DNA of 64,000 nucleotides from Zoroaster sp. YZ-2022 (GCA_029582265.1 CM055823.1:1178001-1242000); one strand, 5' to 3'; positions 23,795 to 35,524 are shown, counted from the first letter of the stretch. Numbers and translations are program-made. Notes: generated by a model from the letters alone, not told the origin.

Positions 23795-25995
23795 CAGTAC
23801 CCATCAAGTGCTTTTACTATAAACTGATGTGCACTCATTCTGACCAAAGACTATTAATAAATTGGATGTATCTATTCTGACCAGACCATTAATAACTGGA
23901 TGTATCTTAATCAAACCAGACCATTAATAAACTGGATGGTCTATCAGACCAGACCATTAATAAACTGGATGCACTATTCCAACCACATTCATTAATAAAC
24001 TGGATGTATTCATTCGACCAGACCATTAATGTAAACTGATGCATTCAGACCACTATTAATAAACTGGATGCATTCATTCCGACCAGATTCAAATAAACGG
24101 GATGTTTCAGACCAGACCATTAAAAAACGGATGACCTTTCCCAAACCAGACTTAATAAACTGGATGCATTCATTGTGACCAGACCATTAATAACCGGGAC
24201 GTATTCATTGTGCCCAAAATTTTTAAAAAACTGGATTTTTCATTCCCCCCAGACCATTAATAAACTGGATGCATTCATTCCGACATTAATAACTTGATAT
24301 TCATTAACCAGATAAACTGGATGATTATTCGACTGACCAGACCATTAATAAACTGGATGCATTCATTGTGACCAGACCATTAATAAACTGATGCATTCAT
24401 TCCGACCAGAATCATTAATAAACTGGATGTATCTAATAGACCAGACCATTAATAAACTGGATGCATTCATTCCGACCAGACCATTAATAAACTGACGATT
24501 TTCTATTCGACCAGAATCATTAATAAACTGGATGCATTCCAACCACAGACCATTAATAAACTGATGCATTCATTCCGAAACCCAGACCATTAACAACTGA
24601 TGCATTCATTCCAAGATTATTAATAAATGGTTATTCACCCAGACCATTAAACTGATGTATTCTATTCACCAGACCAAATTAATAAACTGGATGCATTCAT
24701 TCCAACCAGACCATTAATAAACTGATGCATTCATTGTGACCAGACCACACAAACTGGACGCATTCATTGTAACCAGCATTCATTAATAAATTGGACGATC
24801 TATTCCAAATCCGGTATCTATTAATAAACTGGATGTATTCATTCTGACCAGACCATTAATAAACTGGATGCATTCATTCCCAACCCAGACCATTAATAAA
24901 CTGATGCATTCATTGTAACCAGATCTATTAAATAACCGACCATATCTATTCCAACCAGACCGATTAATAAACTGGATGCATGTATCTCATTCTGACCAGA
25001 CCATTAATAAACTGGATGCACTCATTCCCAACCACAGACCATTAATAAACTGGATGCATTCATTCTGACCAGACCATTAAATAAACTGGATGCATTCATT
25101 CCGACCAAACCCAATTATTAATAAACTGGATGACATCATTCCTACTGGTGATTCATTAATAAACTGGATGCATTCATTGTGACCAGACCATTAATAAACT
25201 GGATGCATTCATTCTGACCACAGACCATTAATAAACTGGATGTATTCATTCCAGCAGACCATTAATATAAACTGGATGCATTCATTGCACCGAACCATTA
25301 ATAAACTGATGATTCTATCTCGGTGACAGACCATTAATAAACTGGATGCATTCTATTCCAACCAGACCATTAATAAACTGGATGCATCTCTTCACCAAAG
25401 ACCATTAATAAACTGATGCATCTATTGTGACCAGACCATTAATAAACTGGATGTATCTATTCCAACCACAGACCATTAATAAACTGATGTATCTATTCCA
25501 ACCAGACCATTAATAAACTGGATGCATTCATTCTGACCAGACCATTAATAAACTGGGCGACGCATCTCATTCCAACCAGACCATTAATAAACTGGATGCA
25601 TTCATTGTGTTAGACCAGATTTAATAAACTGGATGCATTCATTTCCAACCAGACCATTAATAAACTGATATGCATTCATTCTGACCAGACCATTAATAAA
25701 CTGGATGCATTCATTCCAACCAGACCATTAATAAACTGGATACGTATCTATTCTGACCAGACCATTAATAAACTGGATGTATCTATTCCAACCAGACCAT
25801 TAATAAACTGGATGCATTCATTGTGACCAGACCATTAATAAACTGGATGCATTCATTCCAACCTGACCATTAATAAACTGGGACTGCATTCATTGTGACC
25901 AGACCATTAATAAACTGGATGCATTCATTCCCAACCAGACCATTGTTCTAATAAACTGGATGCGTCATTTATTGTTGACCATTAATAAACTGCAA
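23795..25995 (+). repeat. 36-bp satellite, about 60 copies
   Basis: The unit is ACCATTAATAAACTGG, ATGCATTCATTC, then TGACCAG or CAACCAG. Variants ending CATTGTGAC, CATTCCAAC and CATTCTGAC intermix, hinting at a dimeric or trimeric higher-order unit. The left third carries many small deletions, either natural divergence or consensus error. Confidence 0.95.
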
Positions 25996-26009
25996 TCAAA
26001 GAAAAGGAT

Positions 26010-26390
26010 AATAATATAATGTGGACTTATATAGCGCACGTATTCAACGCCAAAACTGATGCTCAAGGCACATTACATTAGTTACCCCTGTCATCAGAGC
26101 CTCATAAATCATTCCTGAAAAAACCATCTCAGCTCCTTTCGGGAGTATACATACTCAATGCTGCCATTACGGTAGCATATAGCGCATATAGGCTAATCAA
26201 ACACAACAACCAACTCTGCCCTGCACAGGTGGAGAGAAGCAATTACCAGGTAAAGTGTCTTGCTCTGTATGGACACAAAGCACCATGGTTCTTAGCCAGG
26301 TTTCAACCCCACATTGTGGCGACGATCAGCCATCAGAACCCTGCCAATCGATGCACTAAACCGCTCAGCCATGACACTCACCCATGGCTG
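26010..26390 (-). mobile_element. tRNA-derived SINE, copy 1
   Basis: Read on the minus strand, a head with A-box-like TGGCTGAGCGGTTTAGTGC and B-box-like GGGTTGAAACC leads into a central domain. That domain contains GCAAGACACTTTACC, GGCAGAGTTGGTTG, ATGGCAGCATTGAG and GGAGCTGAGATGG. The tail is TGCCTTGAGCA and GTGCGCTATATAAGTCCACA. The same order is found at 29722 and 63225. It abuts the 36-bp satellite. Confidence 0.9.
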
Positions 26391-26394
26391 GCTA

Positions 26395-26720
26395 ATTGTT
26401 GTTCAGTGTGGTTGTAACACTAATAGACAATATCTTAGGGAGGTAAGATCAGTTTTGTAGCGGGTGGCTAAATTGTTGTTCAGTGTGGTTTGTAACACTG
26501 ATGATAGACAATATTCTGAGGGAGGTATAGAAGATCAGTTTTGTAAGCGTGGCTTCAAATTGTTGTTCAGTGTGGTTGTAACACCTGATAGACAATATCT
26601 GGAGGAGGTAAGATCAGTTTTGTAGGCGTATTTTAATTGTTGTTCCAGTGTGGATTTGTAACACTGATAGACTTAATATCTGCGAGGAGTAAGATCAGTT
26701 TTGCAGTATTTTTGGTCGTT
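26395..26720 (+). repeat. 78-bp tandem repeat, four copies
   Basis: Each unit contains AATTGTTGTTCAGTGTGG, TTGTAACACTGATAGAC, AATATCTG, GAGGTAAGATCAGTTTTG. It starts immediately at the SINE head. Confidence 0.85.
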
Positions 26721-26846
26721 AGGTGCTTAAAGATCAGTATTGCTAAAATCAATTCCGGACATCACGCGCACTCATGCAAAGATGGCTATGTGTCACTTAC
26801 TTTTTAAAGAGCATAATTGGATCACGTAAATGGGGTAGGGTGTTAC

Positions 26847-26933
26847 CTGTAGGTAGACAAGGATCACTGGAACAGAAACTATTGACGGTATGTAATGGCT
26901 GGAACCCAGGTCCACTGACTAATTGTAGATAAC
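26847..26933 (-). CDS. Coding exon, unknown gene
   Basis: On the minus strand a T-rich acceptor (TTTATTTTGTCTGTGACAG) and a good donor (CTACAG/GTAACA) bound 87 bp. One frame is open from end to end, beginning YLQLVSGPGFQPLHTVNS and ending SSDPCLPT. It needs one base from the preceding exon and leaves one. The protein looks extracellular, with two cysteines. No family recognised. Confidence 0.55.
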
Positions 26934-27149
26934 CTGTCACAGACAAAATAAAAAATAAAAATTACATTCAACAACTTGAAAAGGTTTCGGTTTCTGAATG
27001 AAAGTAAACAACTTATAAATAAGTTACCAGACATGGATAATGAGGTTAATAGTTTAGGAATTGATAACGACAAAAGCCAGACTTTTGATATTAAAATGAT
27101 ACCACATCTATACTTTTATAAGAATCAAGAGATGATCTGCAGGGGTCAA

Positions 27150-27420
27150 CATCAGTCAAAATGTTGATATACTAAGCGCATATCCATAGTGACTTTTTAA
27201 AGTCAAACACTGTCGAAACTTCTTACGGTAAGTATTTACACATCAAAATGAGTCACCATTTTTGACTGTAAAGCATTGTCTTGTATTGTTGAGAGTGGTC
27301 AAATGACAGGAAAACCAGTCAAAATATGCCCTTGTAGTACATTTAGGTCAACAGTCAAAAATAGGTGCAGTTGACTGGGTTTTGACCTCTATAGCTACTT
27401 GCCGCTACTAAAAGTGAGCA
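27150..27420 (+). repeat. Dispersed repeat, copy 3 (single satellite monomer)
   Basis: A single 61-bp-type monomer (CAGTCAAAATGTTGATATAC, CAAACACTGTCGAAAC) is followed by the conserved tail: TTGTATTGTTGAGAGTG, AAAACCAGTCAAAATATG, GTGCAGTTGACTGG, CTATAGCTACT. Confidence 0.8.
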
Positions 27421-27926
27421 GGGTTAATTGGTGCACTGTAAAATAAATACCACACTCAGACAGAAATATTTTCAAGGGATGGAATGTTTCATATGTCAAG
27501 CTTATGATAAGGACGTGTTTTTAAAGATTACCAATAATGTATGTTAGCACGTGAAGATCAGCCATTCATATTCTCCGAAACAGAATCCCCAAATATCTGA
27601 AAATAAATTTGGGAAACCCATCCTGTTTGTTAGTGTGGGATGTAATTCCCAACATAAATACCACGCCTCTACTTTGTAACACGTGCTGGCTCCAACAGAT
27701 CGTCCTAGACCCATTGACCCTATTTCTTTGGGGATTTAAGGGGGAAGTAGAAATTAAGCAGTGTAGTTGCATTTAACATGTGTTGTAGACTTGGGCAATA
27801 TCAATTGTTCAAGTTCATTCATCCACGTATATATTCGGCAAGCTACTAATATCAGTGATTTTCGATACTATCGCAATTACTATTTTCATTCAGGCATGAT
27901 TGCTTTTGAATGTTAAAACAAGGAAT

Positions 27927-28220
27927 TTAGGTTAAATTACACAAGTATGGAAAAAGAAAATGTGCAGTACTGGTACCAATGCGTATACATATTATTGACT
28001 TATGAACAGGGACAGTCTGTACAACTTGGTACAGTTCACAAAATATGTCCTTGAAAAGCACCATGTAGATGGTATCGCTCATATCACCCATGACCTTTTT
28101 GGACCTGATGTGGGATTTTGCACTACCGCTTCCATCCCGGGAATCCATGTGAATGGCCCGTGCTTGGATTTCTCGCCAAGTATGTTTCTGACCCCGGTTG
28201 TGGCTGTAGTAGTCTATCAC
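27927..28220 (-). CDS. Candidate exon, unknown gene
   Basis: A long minus-strand open frame follows a strong acceptor (CTTTCCTGTTTATTCTGTGGCATGTAG). It reads VIDYYSHNRGQKHTWREIQ and later VMGDMSDTIYMVLFKD. A second frame from the same acceptor (DRLLQPQPGSETYLARN) is open for about 31 codons to a GTAGTG donor-like site, and + strand frames are open too, so the correct reading is unsettled. No family recognised. Confidence 0.4.
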   Translation of the reverse strand: MIDYYSHNRGQKHTWREIQARAIHMDSRDGSGSAKSHIRSKKVMGDMSDTIYMVLFKDIFCELYQVVQTVPVHKSIICIRIGTSTAHFLFPYLCNLT

Positions 28221-29721
28221 CTACATGCCACAGAATAAACAGGAAAGGTAACATTGGTCATGTGTATGCTTTTACTTTCTTGAATCAAAGAAAACCATCT
28301 ACCCTTTCAGGGAATATGTGCATCTGGGCACACTGGCAAACTCGAGGGTATAACGGATAACTAATTTTTCACACGCGAGTGTTTACATATATCAGCACAA
28401 TGTTGTAATTACCCATGTTGTGTACAGAAACTTGGAGACAGTAAACAGATTTTATCCTCAGCATTTTTAGGAAAGGTAAAGGGGTCGAGGGCAGTCCATA
28501 ATAGAAGTACTGACCTTTTGAAATGGCCTCTTTTTTGACCCCCTCTCTCTCCCTGCACGTATGGCACATTTACGCGGTGCTCCAAACTCCCCTCCTCCCT
28601 CCCCCTCTACCACTGTACGCATCGCGTTCCATACTCTCTTTTTGACTACTCAGACTACCTTATTCTAGCATCATTAAACTGATACACCTGCTGTAGTATT
28701 ATATGGGATTAAACGTATGTCGCTGAAATAAATCACCGTGAATGTTGACAGACAAAAATTTGCATACATTTTTATTAACGGACCAGGCAGGGTGAATGAT
28801 TGATCTTATTAACCGCGGTTGCAACTGTTTCTTCTTAAATTCGCTGGATTTGCTTTTTTGCACATCTCCACAAGTTTAAGCGTGCAGCTTGAGGTTGGAA
28901 TTTTCCCGGTGAGGCTACTAGCCATTCACTGACCGTGTTTTTTATGCGATTTATGCACAAAATAAATGCAGCAGGCTTTAGCCTACTATATACTTTTTCT
29001 AGTGTTTAACAAACAACTCTATGCAGCTATTCGATACATCACCAAGTGGGAATATTTATATAGTACATCGTTAGGCTGTACTCAGCGATGACAGCCATGG
29101 CCAGAAAATGGGTAGCAGGCCCTGGTCTCCCCTTGGTCACTCGAGGACAAAGTCTCCTGAACCTTCCGATGTTTAACTGTGAGGATTTACAGAATCCACA
29201 TCCTTAACACTGAAAGAAACTAGAAGCCAAATTTTCGCTTCTGTCAGTGGCTACTTTCTTTCAAGAAAAATTCTGAGGCAGGCAAAGGAATTTATTAAGA
29301 ATCTGAAATGGGAAAATCCTATGAAATCACAGGCCTGCACATACTGGTGGCTTTGACCTCCTGGAATCAAAACAAACAAACAAACAATAATAAATTTGTT
29401 TACTTTTTGCCCACCCACACAAACCTTATATGGGTATCAGCATTGGTCCTTTTAGGCTCAAAACTAAGTTTCAAATCTCAGGAGGATACGGTTGAGGGGT
29501 GGGTGGAGTTGCGATGGTTTACATCATGTAATAGTTCTGGGAACCAATTAAGAGGGTATTCTTGGGCCAACTAAATTTACCAGGAAACTCGGCATCCATG
29601 TACTCTATGCATGCTGTCATGGAAACACAAAAGAAAAAATGTCAAAAAAATATAAAATTTCATAACATAAGACACCAATTTTGATTGGACAATAATCTCC
29701 ACCCAGGAATAAGTAGCCTAG
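28221..29721. other. Non-coding stretch
   Basis: AT-rich sequence without recognised features; frames such as 29308-29574 (+) are featureless. Intron or intergenic. Confidence 0.4.
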
Positions 29722-30045
29722 GAGTGTCGTGGCCAAGCGGTCTAGCTTACCGGACTCAAGTTCTGGTGTTAGCAGCAGAATGTGGGGTTCGAATCCCGGC
29801 CGTGACACTTGTGTCCTTGAGCAAGACACTGAACCATAATTGCTTTTCTCCACCCAGGGGTTAAATGGGTACCTGTGAGGGCAGAGCTGGTTGATGAGCC
29901 CTATATGCGCTGTAATGGCAGCAATTGAGCTGTATACTCCCCAGGGAGCTGAGATGGTTTCAGGGGTAATAATATGCGCCTTGAGCACTACTCAGTTGGT
30001 GGATACGTGTGCGCTATATAAGTCCACACATTATTATTATTATCA
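29722..30045 (+). mobile_element. tRNA-derived SINE, copy 2
   Basis: The A box TGGCCAAGCGG lies at 29730-29740 and a perfect B box GGTTCGAATCC at 29786-29796. The central block follows: GTGTCCTTGAGCAAGACACT, GGGCAGAGCTGGTTG, ATGGCAGCAATTGAGCTG. The tail ends GTGCGCTATATAAGTCCAC and (ATT)n. Promoter spacing fits a tRNA-like head; the extended region between the boxes suggests a class II (Leu or Ser) tRNA ancestor (inference). The cctTGAGCAAGacACTT block resembles conserved central domains of metazoan SINE superfamilies. Confidence 0.93.
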
Positions 30046-30385
30046 GGGGGAAGCAAGGGGAAAACTTTATCAATAAAAATAATAGAACAAAATGTTGTGT
30101 GTCCGGAAGAATGACGTAACAAAAGTGTGACTGGCAAAAGGTTGTAAGCAATTAATGTGCAAACTTGTGTTTCAAGAAAACTGAGTGTGAAAGTTTGGTC
30201 ATTTTTCTGCCATTTATAAGTCATTGTAGGAAAGTTCAATTCATGGGAATGGAAAAACATGTCTTGGGAGTATTTTTCAATAAATATATTACAAATTTTG
30301 CCTTTGTGAAAGAACCTGCTAGGTTTGAAAACGTAATAAGTATTACACTTTTTGCAAAAATAAATTGCTCAACAACAATATATTT

Positions 30386-30860
30386 ATAGATTGGTGAAAT
30401 TCGTTTCAGGAGAGATAACATTGATGATTTAATTTTTACATCGACAGCAGTATAGCACTGTATGCTCAGTGCTTTCCGAGTGTTCGTGAAAAACCACACA
30501 GGCGACTCGGGCGGATTCAACTCACCACCTCCTGCTTACTAGTGCAGTCGCCTTAACCTCTCGACCACGCCGGGTGTAGGGCAAAATTAAATCAATTGTT
30601 TATCTCCCGACGCAAGAATTTCACCAATCTATATATATCGCGAACCCCGCTGCTGATTCTAGCCGCCAATCACATCGGGCAAGCTCAGTGGTCGAGAGGT
30701 TAAGACGACTGCACCAGTAAGCAGGAGGTCGTGGTTTCAACCCGCCCCCGCCTGTGTAGTTTTTTCACAAACACGGGAAAGCACTGAGCATACAGTGCTA
30801 TACACACGCCGGTGTAGGGCAAAAATTAAATCAACAATATATTTGACCCCATTTTAAAAG
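30386..30860. mobile_element. Inverted pair of tRNA-like elements in a TIR element
   Basis: AGATTGGTGAAATTC near 30391 and its complement near 30618-30635 act as terminal inverted repeats of about 260 bp. Inside, on the minus strand, is a tRNA-Ser-like head (TGGTCGAGAGGTTAAGGCGA in complement). A second copy on the + strand at about 30680-30830 (TGGTCGAGAGGTTAAGACGA, GGTTTCAACCC) is followed by the same GGTGTAGGGCAAAAATTAA tail. Either a SINE pair in head-to-head orientation or a MITE that captured one. Confidence 0.65.
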
Positions 30861-31032
30861 GGATGGGGTAGCTGTTCTGTGACCTAATGAACCCTAAAAC
30901 CCTAGGGTATTCTGGCTAGGAACCTTCTTGAATCCTCCAAAATCCATCAGTGTAATCAGTGCATGCAATCAGTGCAATTTTTTGGAAACATGCTCATTAT
31001 CTTCAAAATGCACCATGCATTTTCATTGACCT

Positions 31033-31310
31033 CTACGATTTTTGTTGAAAAACCAAGTGTGTAACCGCATTTGAAACCCACCAATGACCAGAAACCGAAT
31101 CTTTTTTTTTTACAGAATCATTATTAAAATACATTGCAGGTTTTGGGGCTGACTGATATCCCAAAGTTAGCCTCATATTACAGATAAGAACGATACGGCA
31201 GACTGGTGCAATACCATAGGAGAAGCTCATTGGAGGTTGACGCCCAGGAGAAAGGGTAGATTTGACCAGATACTTATAATGGGACTGTTCGATGATACAT
31301 GATCCATAAT
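31033..31310 (-). CDS. Weak candidate exon
   Basis: After an acceptor-like TTTTATATTCTGTATAG a minus-strand frame stays open for about 90 codons, beginning YGSCIIEQSHYKYLVKS. No clear donor was found and the 3' part runs into poly-lysine from an A-tract, so the true exon, if any, is shorter. No family recognised. Confidence 0.3.
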
Positions 31311-31446
31311 CTATACAGAATATAAAACAAATCATGCAGGAATTGAAGGTTTGTATGGTGGAAATACAGCCAGCTAATCGTCATTGGGCAAGCTCGGGTT
31401 CGAGGTTAGTTCTATATCCAAAAAAAAAAAAATACTTATAGACAAT

Positions 31447-31621
31447 CTAGAGCAGTCGCCAGTCGGTGAGATCAATGACTACATTGGTGAAGGAGACAGT
31501 GCATGACCCATCAGTTATGGGAGCATGGTATAAGGTCATCACTCCTGTAATCTGAAGTGGTGAGGCGGATGGATAGTCTGTCATTAGATTACCTGAAGGA
31601 CCGTCAAGATTGAAGAACAAT
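31447..31621 (-). CDS. Candidate terminal exon, unknown gene
   Basis: A strong acceptor (CACTTCTCTTCTTTTGCCATTAG) precedes 175 bp on the minus strand. The single good frame encodes 57 residues, LFFNLDGPSGNLMTDYPS through SFTNVVIDLTDWRLL, ending at TAG. It reads like an extracellular beta-strand-rich segment. No family recognised. The 100-bp satellite begins only 100 bp away. Confidence 0.45.
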
Positions 31622-31724
31622 CTAATGGCAAAAGAAGAGAAGTGTATTATGACTCCTAATTAACATTACTGAAACTTCCTGTTCAAAGCACAGAGATTGA
31701 TTTCATTCTAATTTGAAGAACTGA

Positions 31725-33310
31725 GAATGTGCACTCATAATAAGGATTGAATGAATTGTACATCTGCCTACGTAACAAGGACACCGTGTCACAAAGCTTG
31801 CCCCAACCTGGTGGAATGACCCAAGAATGTGCACTCATAATAAGGATTGAATGAATTGTACATCTGCCTACGTAACAAGGACACCATGTCACAAAGCCTG
31901 CCCCAACCTGGTGGAATGACCCAAGAATGTGCACTCATAATAAGGATAATGAATGGTACATCTACCTACGTAACAAGGACACCGTGTCACAAAGCTTGCC
32001 CCAACCTGGTGGAATGACCCAAGAATGTGCACTCATAATAAGGATTGAATGAATTGTACATCTGCCTACGTAAGGACACCGTGTCACAAAGCTTGCCCCA
32101 ACCTGGTGGATGGACCCAAGAATGTGCACTCATAATAAGGATTGAATGAATTGTACATCTGCCTCGTAACAAGGACACCAATGTCACAAAGCCTGCCCCA
32201 ACCTGGTGGAATGACCCAAGAATGTGCACTCATAATAAGGATAATGAATGGTACATCTACCTACGTAACAAGGACACCGTGTCACAAAGCTTGCCCCAAC
32301 CTGGTGGAATGACCCAAGAATGTGCACTCATAATAAGGATTGAATGAATTGTACATCTGCCTACGTAACAAGGACACCGTGTCACAAAGCTTGCCCCAAC
32401 TTGGTGGAATGACCCAAGAATGTGCACTCATAATAAGGATTGAATGAATTGTACATCTGCCTACGTAACAAGGACACCATGTCACAAAGCTTGCCCCAAC
32501 CTGGTGGAATGACCCAAGAATGTGCACTCATAATAAGGATTTAATGAATTGTACATCTGCCTACGTAACAAGGACACCGTGTCACAAAGCTTGCCCCAAC
32601 CTGGTGGAATCACCCAAGAATGTGCACTCATAATAAGGATAATGAATGGTACATCTGCCTACGTAACAAGGACACCGTGTCACACAGCTTGCCCCAACCT
32701 GGTGGAATCACCCAAGAATGTGCACTCATAATAAGGATTGAATGAATTGTACATCTGCCTACGTAACAAGGACACCGTGTCACAAAGCTTGCCCCAACTT
32801 GGTGGAATCACCCAAGAATGTGCTCTCATAATAAGGATTGAATGAATTGTACATCTGCCTACGTAACAAGGACACCATGTCACAAAGCTTGCCCCAACCT
32901 GGTGGAATGACCCAAGAATGTGCACTCATAATAAGGATTTAATGAATTGTACATCTGCCTACGTAACAAGGACACCGTGTCACAAAGCTTGCCCCAACCT
33001 GGTGGAATCACCCAAGAATGTGCACTCATAATAAGGATAATGAATGGTACATCTGCCTACGTAACAAGGACACCGTGTCACAAAGCTTGCCCCAACCTGG
33101 TGGAATCACCCAAGAATGTGCACTCATAATAAGGATTTAATGAATTGTACATCTGCCTACGTAACAAGGACACCGTGTCACAAAGCTTGCCCCAACTTGG
33201 TGGAATGACCCAAGAATGTGCACTCATAATAAGGATAATGAATTGTACATCTGCCTACATTTGTAACAAGGACAACATGAGTCACACAGTTTGCCTCAAC
33301 CTGGTGGAAT
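31725..33310 (+). repeat. 100-bp satellite, about 16 copies
   Basis: The unit runs AATGTGCACTCATAATAAGG, GAATTGTACATCTGCCTACG, TAACAAGGACACCGTGTCAC, AAAGCTTGCCCCAACCTGG, TGGAATGACCCAAG. A variant with GGATAATGAATGG recurs near 31942, 32239, 32638, 33036 and 33233. Segments 32535-32930 and 32933-33330 match at a 398-bp offset, so four-unit blocks have been duplicated. Copy identity is high, implying recent expansion. Confidence 0.95.
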
Positions 33311-33633
33311 GACCTTTATGCAGTTATAGGCTGTGTTGGGTATCCAACCCAACTGAAACTGTCATTACCCAGAAACTACTTTTGAAAATTTCAACTGGAC
33401 ATTTAAGCCACACAAATGGAAGTCTCCATTTTTGTGTGTGTGGGGGGGATGGGGATGCTATAAGTCATTTTTAATATAGAGGCGGGAAATTATTACAGTA
33501 AATCCACATTTATTATGACTCTAATAAAACATGAGAAACTTATTTCATATTGGTTATTTTATAACATTCGACATAAGACAGATTAGAGAGTGCGTGGCTA
33601 GACTAGTCTGTGGGTGGTCTATCAGACATATAC

Positions 33634-33681
33634 CTCTTTGAATCCATATTGTGACAACATCTGCAATGTCGATGCTTGAAC
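33634..33681 (-). CDS. Short candidate exon (48 bp), unknown gene
   Basis: The minus strand has a good acceptor (ACCATTTGTTTTTGTACAG) and a donor GTATATG after AAAGAG, spaced exactly 48 bp. All three frames are open (for example VQASTLQMLSQYGFKE), so the reading frame cannot be chosen. The short length makes chance possible. Confidence 0.4.
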
Positions 33682-33987
33682 CTGTACAAAAACAAATGGT
33701 AAAGTTTTGTACATTAATATAATTACATACATATCAAAAGTTGTAAGAAGCAATCTAGCCTTCCAAGAGCAACAACTCATGCTAAACTTTAAAAGCGAAG
33801 GTAGGCCTACGTCCTACAACGAACTACAAATTTCATTTTGAAATTTATGTTTATTTTAAACCTGTAGTTTTTATTTTCTTAAAACTTTTAAAGAAAACTA
33901 TCATAAAACTTAAAGTTTATCATTTAGGATGCTTTGCATTTTGAGGAAACAATGAAATTAAACTGTAATTACATAAAGTTTTATGCT

Positions 33988-34165
33988 TTAACCCTAACTC
34001 CCTAGACAACAAAAGCAGTTGGAGGATTTTGAAGGATTTTTATTGTTCAGTAACAATGCTAGTTAGGGAGTTAGGGTTAAAGGGACAAATGTTGTCACGA
34101 TCAGAGCAGACTTTAAACTGGGTATGGAATCACGGTGTCCTGGTTTAAGACGTACACAAACTGAA
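33988..34165. mobile_element. Compound MITE: AACCCTAACTCCC hairpin plus flanking family end
   Basis: TTAACCCTAACTCCCTAG at 33988-34005 pairs with its complement at 34059-34080, apart from four extra bases. The hairpin loop contains GGAGGATTTTGAAGGATT. Directly after it begins GGGACAAATGTTGTCACGATC, a one-ended copy of the MITE family at 1553 and 19133. Pieces of both also co-occur near 1790-1850 and 30890-30950. Confidence 0.65.
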
Positions 34166-35255
34166 AGTAGTTGCACAGGGCTACAACTATCTCATGAGGG
34201 CAGCAAACGTTAAATATGCACCAGTGGCTGTAATGTCCAGCTTCAGAATCAGCAGATGACGTGCTGTAGAAAAACTTGGCAACTTTATCGGCTTTTTTCT
34301 CATTGTAGCCTGTAATGCTACAGATCGTCAGGATTATATTCTAGTTGTCAAGGCTCAGCAATGAGACGCACCATTCAATGACTGTAAACTTTTATTTAAT
34401 GTTCTACTTCTTCAAGCAAAAATAAATGCAGTACTGTCCAAACATAAATTTGTATTGACGGAAGTTGACGGTAAATTGGTTTTGTTGACGAGGTGACGAA
34501 GTAAATATTAGTTGACGATAAGTGACAAAGAATGAAAACAGATGAATGACTATTGGGTGATATTGGTGGCCGATATTGGTGATACTGGTGGTTCGACTAG
34601 AAAATAAGAAAGGAAATTAAAGAATGCTAAATATATTGAAGTACCTACATGACCTATAGTATATCCCTAATCTAAATTATAATAAAATAATAATCTAAAG
34701 TTTGTACTAGAAAGGGCTTGAGCACTGACACCTAGCAGCGCGGATCTATGTATAACTATAACAACATCATCGTGGCATAACAAATGTATCAGGTGGCCTT
34801 GCCCCATAAATGTGGCACGGACACGCCCCCCCCCCCTTGGCCTATCCGGGCAACAGGTGGCCTACACAACGTTAATTTACTTTCTCAGCAAAAAACCCAA
34901 ATATAGGCAATAAACCACTACAAATCTTCTATAAACTGCCATTAAAATAAACCTTAACAAATTATCACTCACTTTGCTGAGCTGACTTGGGTTGTCGAAA
35001 TTAAATTGTTCTGTTTTGAGCGATTTTATCTTCTAAATTTAGCAACGTGGTTTGTCCATGGAGGTACTTGTTCAAGTTGTTGTAAAAAGGTAACTGACTG
35101 AAGTGCGCCCTCAATTGATCAAGAAAAAAGGCGAGTCGCTGCACTCGCGGAAAATATTTATCAAACTAAAAGGATATTCTGGCGGCAACACTCATACTTG
35201 CAGGACGTGTTTGCCCAATATTTCTTACACTAATCTTAAGTAATAACTAATATTA
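34166..35255. other. Non-coding stretch
   Basis: A few TTGACG-type repeats at 34450-34530 and a C-run at 34828. No gene. Confidence 0.4.
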
Positions 35256-35355
35256 AGTGGGACAGCCATGTGACTGATATTGTTTCCAGGGTGTCACGCA
35301 AATTGTACATTTTGAAGAAATCAGGCATCCCTACGTCAGACTTGATCTCCTTGTA
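35256..35355 (+). pseudogene. LINE reverse-transcriptase fragment
   Basis: A + strand frame reads KWDSHVTDIVSRVSRKLY, then ILKKSGIPTSDLISLY, then a stop. This matches the segment just after the RT palm in Jockey/CR1-type non-LTR retrotransposons (established family pattern, recognised by eye). About 33 residues survive. It is cut off where the TIR-bearing element at 35401 begins, about 45 bp further on. Confidence 0.7.
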
Positions 35356-35524
35356 CATGTGTTAGCAAAGATACTACCTTTGGTGTAAGGCGAAGTTTAA
35401 AAAAAAACATGTTTAGCGTCCCCGGCCCCGCACGCTTCCTTTTTGGGGGCCGCATGTACGGAAGCCGGATAGTGCCAAGGGAAATATTTTTCATGAGTGC
35501 GTGAATATTTTTTTTGTACCATTT

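Noticed and set aside
29722..29815. A functional tRNA gene
   Set aside because: A and B boxes are present but the sequence runs on into a shared SINE body found in three copies.
31683..33129. Repeated 80-100 residue frames in both strands
   Set aside because: They arise from the 100-bp satellite and repeat with it; no independent evidence of coding.
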